Shown here: positions 35,939 to 36,543 of the stretch, in pieces
Position numbering within the stretch: position 1 is the stretch's first letter
How the letters are laid out: the number at the start of each line of letters is the position of its first letter
DNA from: Teichococcus deserti
GTDB taxonomy: Bacteria; Pseudomonadota; Alphaproteobacteria; Acetobacterales; Acetobacteraceae
Length of the DNA: 36,543 nt
Direction: 5' to 3'
Assembly (NCBI RefSeq): GCF_001982615.1
Contig: NZ_MLCO01000102.1
Location: forward strand, 1 to 36,543
Program-made: the position numbers and the translations under genes
Notes under the pieces: model-generated
The model's database searches: none
Told to the model about the DNA's origin: nothing
Seen by the model: only the letters and a program-made list of their open reading frames with translations

Positions 35939-36543
35939 ATGAGCGACCAGAATGAGCAGGACGCGGCGAAGAGCAGGCTGAGCCTTCGGCCGGGCGGCCG
36001 CCTCGAGCTTGGCAAGACCGAGGCTGCTGGCACGGTGCGCCAGTCCTTCAGCCATGGTCGCGGCAAGACCGTGCAGGTTGAAGTGGTGAAGAAGCGCGCC
36101 GGCGGTCCGCCGGCGCCGGGCGGCAAGCCGGCCTCGGGCCCGGCCACCGGCCCGCGTCCTGCGGGCGGCCCGCAGCGCAGCGCAACCGGCCCCGCCAATC
36201 GCGGCGGCAGCGGTGGTGGCGGCGGCGGTGGCCAGCAGGCCGGCCGTCCGCTGAACCAGGCCGAGCAGGCCACCCGCCTGCGCGTGCTGGAAGAGCATCG
36301 CCGGATGGAGGCCCAGCGCCAGCGCGAGGAGCGCGAGCGTCAGGCCCTGATGGTGCGCAGCGCCGCCGAGGAGGCCGCGCGCAAGGTCGAGGAAGAGCGT
36401 CGCCGCGCCGAGGAAGAGGCGGAGCGCGCCGTCGAGGAAGCCCGCCAGAAGGCCGAGGACGAGGTCCGCCGCAAGGCCGAGGCCGAAGCCCGCCGCAACG
36501 CGCCGCCGGCCGCGGCGGCCCCTGCCGCGCCGGCGCCCGCCGC
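35939..36543 (+). CDS. infB: Translation initiation factor IF-2, N-terminal part (cut by window edge)
   Basis: The frame is open to the window end (201 complete codons plus 2 bases). SRLSLRPGGRLELGKTEAAGTVRQSFSHGRGKTVQVEVVKKR is the alphaproteobacterial IF-2 opening, followed by a Gly/Pro/Ala-rich linker and a charged coiled coil (EERERQALMVRSAAEEAARKVEEERRRAEEEAERAVEEARQK). IF-2 places initiator tRNA on the 30S subunit; its GTPase domain is outside the window. The start is ATG 35939; ATG 35906 in the same frame would add 11 residues (MAQDGSGSGER). Confidence 0.93.
   Translation, partial: MSDQNEQDAAKSRLSLRPGGRLELGKTEAAGTVRQSFSHGRGKTVQVEVVKKRAGGPPAPGGKPASGPATGPRPAGGPQRSATGPANRGGSGGGGGGGQQAGRPLNQAEQATRLRVLEEHRRMEAQRQREERERQALMVRSAAEEAARKVEEERRRAEEEAERAVEEARQKAEDEVRRKAEAEARRNAPPAAAAPAAPAPA

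Overview
The window is a very GC-rich, gene-dense chromosomal segment made almost entirely of vertically inherited core genes. The gene order (leuS-lptE-holA facing parB-parA-rsmG-mnmG-mnmE, then rho-hemJ, grpE-dnaK-dnaJ, metK-trmB and rimP-nusA-ylxR-infB) is typical of Alphaproteobacteria. The porin and DUF3576 types, the GC content and the intergenic palindromes suggest Acetobacteraceae, probably a Roseomonas-like bacterium. That placement is inferred from gene content and style, not from a search. The parS sites around mnmE/rsmG mean the segment lies in the origin-proximal part of the chromosome.

Layout. 1-4350: the start of pepN (reverse), a HAD hydrolase, an XRE-cupin regulator convergent with an NtaA-type flavin monooxygenase, and yggS divergent from a small ThiE-like protein. 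4351-6782: a major porin and a DUF3576 lipoprotein, each ending in a hairpin with a GCAA loop. 6783-10984: leuS, lptE and holA on the plus strand. 11167-16668: a tight reverse operon mnmE-mnmG-rsmG-parA-parB with three near-perfect parS sites in or just upstream of it. 16837-18284: ogt and a quinone reductase, translationally coupled. 18321-22911: reverse-strand methyltransferase-like protein, GNAT, rho, hemJ and a HAD phosphatase. 23034-27950: grpE, a GNAT, dnaK, dnaJ and a small membrane protein. 27958-31717: dapB, metK, a methyltransferase and trmB. 32156-32653: an orphan protein with a papain-like Cys/His/Asn pattern. 32693-36543: rimP-nusA-ylxR/L7Ae-infB, preceded by a promoter and a terminator-like attenuator.

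How the genes work together. The ParABS genes and sites segregate the origin. MnmE and MnmG together modify wobble uridines of tRNA, and RsmG methylates 16S rRNA. GrpE, DnaK and DnaJ form the Hsp70 machine. RimP, NusA, the YlxR/L7Ae protein and IF-2 form the conserved ribosome/transcription operon. Rho is the termination factor.

I see no prophage, insertion sequence, CRISPR array, rRNA, tRNA or defence island. The signals least explained by known genes are non-coding: a two-copy structured repeat downstream of rho (19982-20180) whose fourth hairpin differs by compensatory changes, a dispersed family of terminator-like palindromes, perfect palindromes upstream of the flavin monooxygenase and in the porin leader, and a terminator running directly into the rimP start codon. 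The orphan Cys/His/Asn protein is the most interesting coding unknown.
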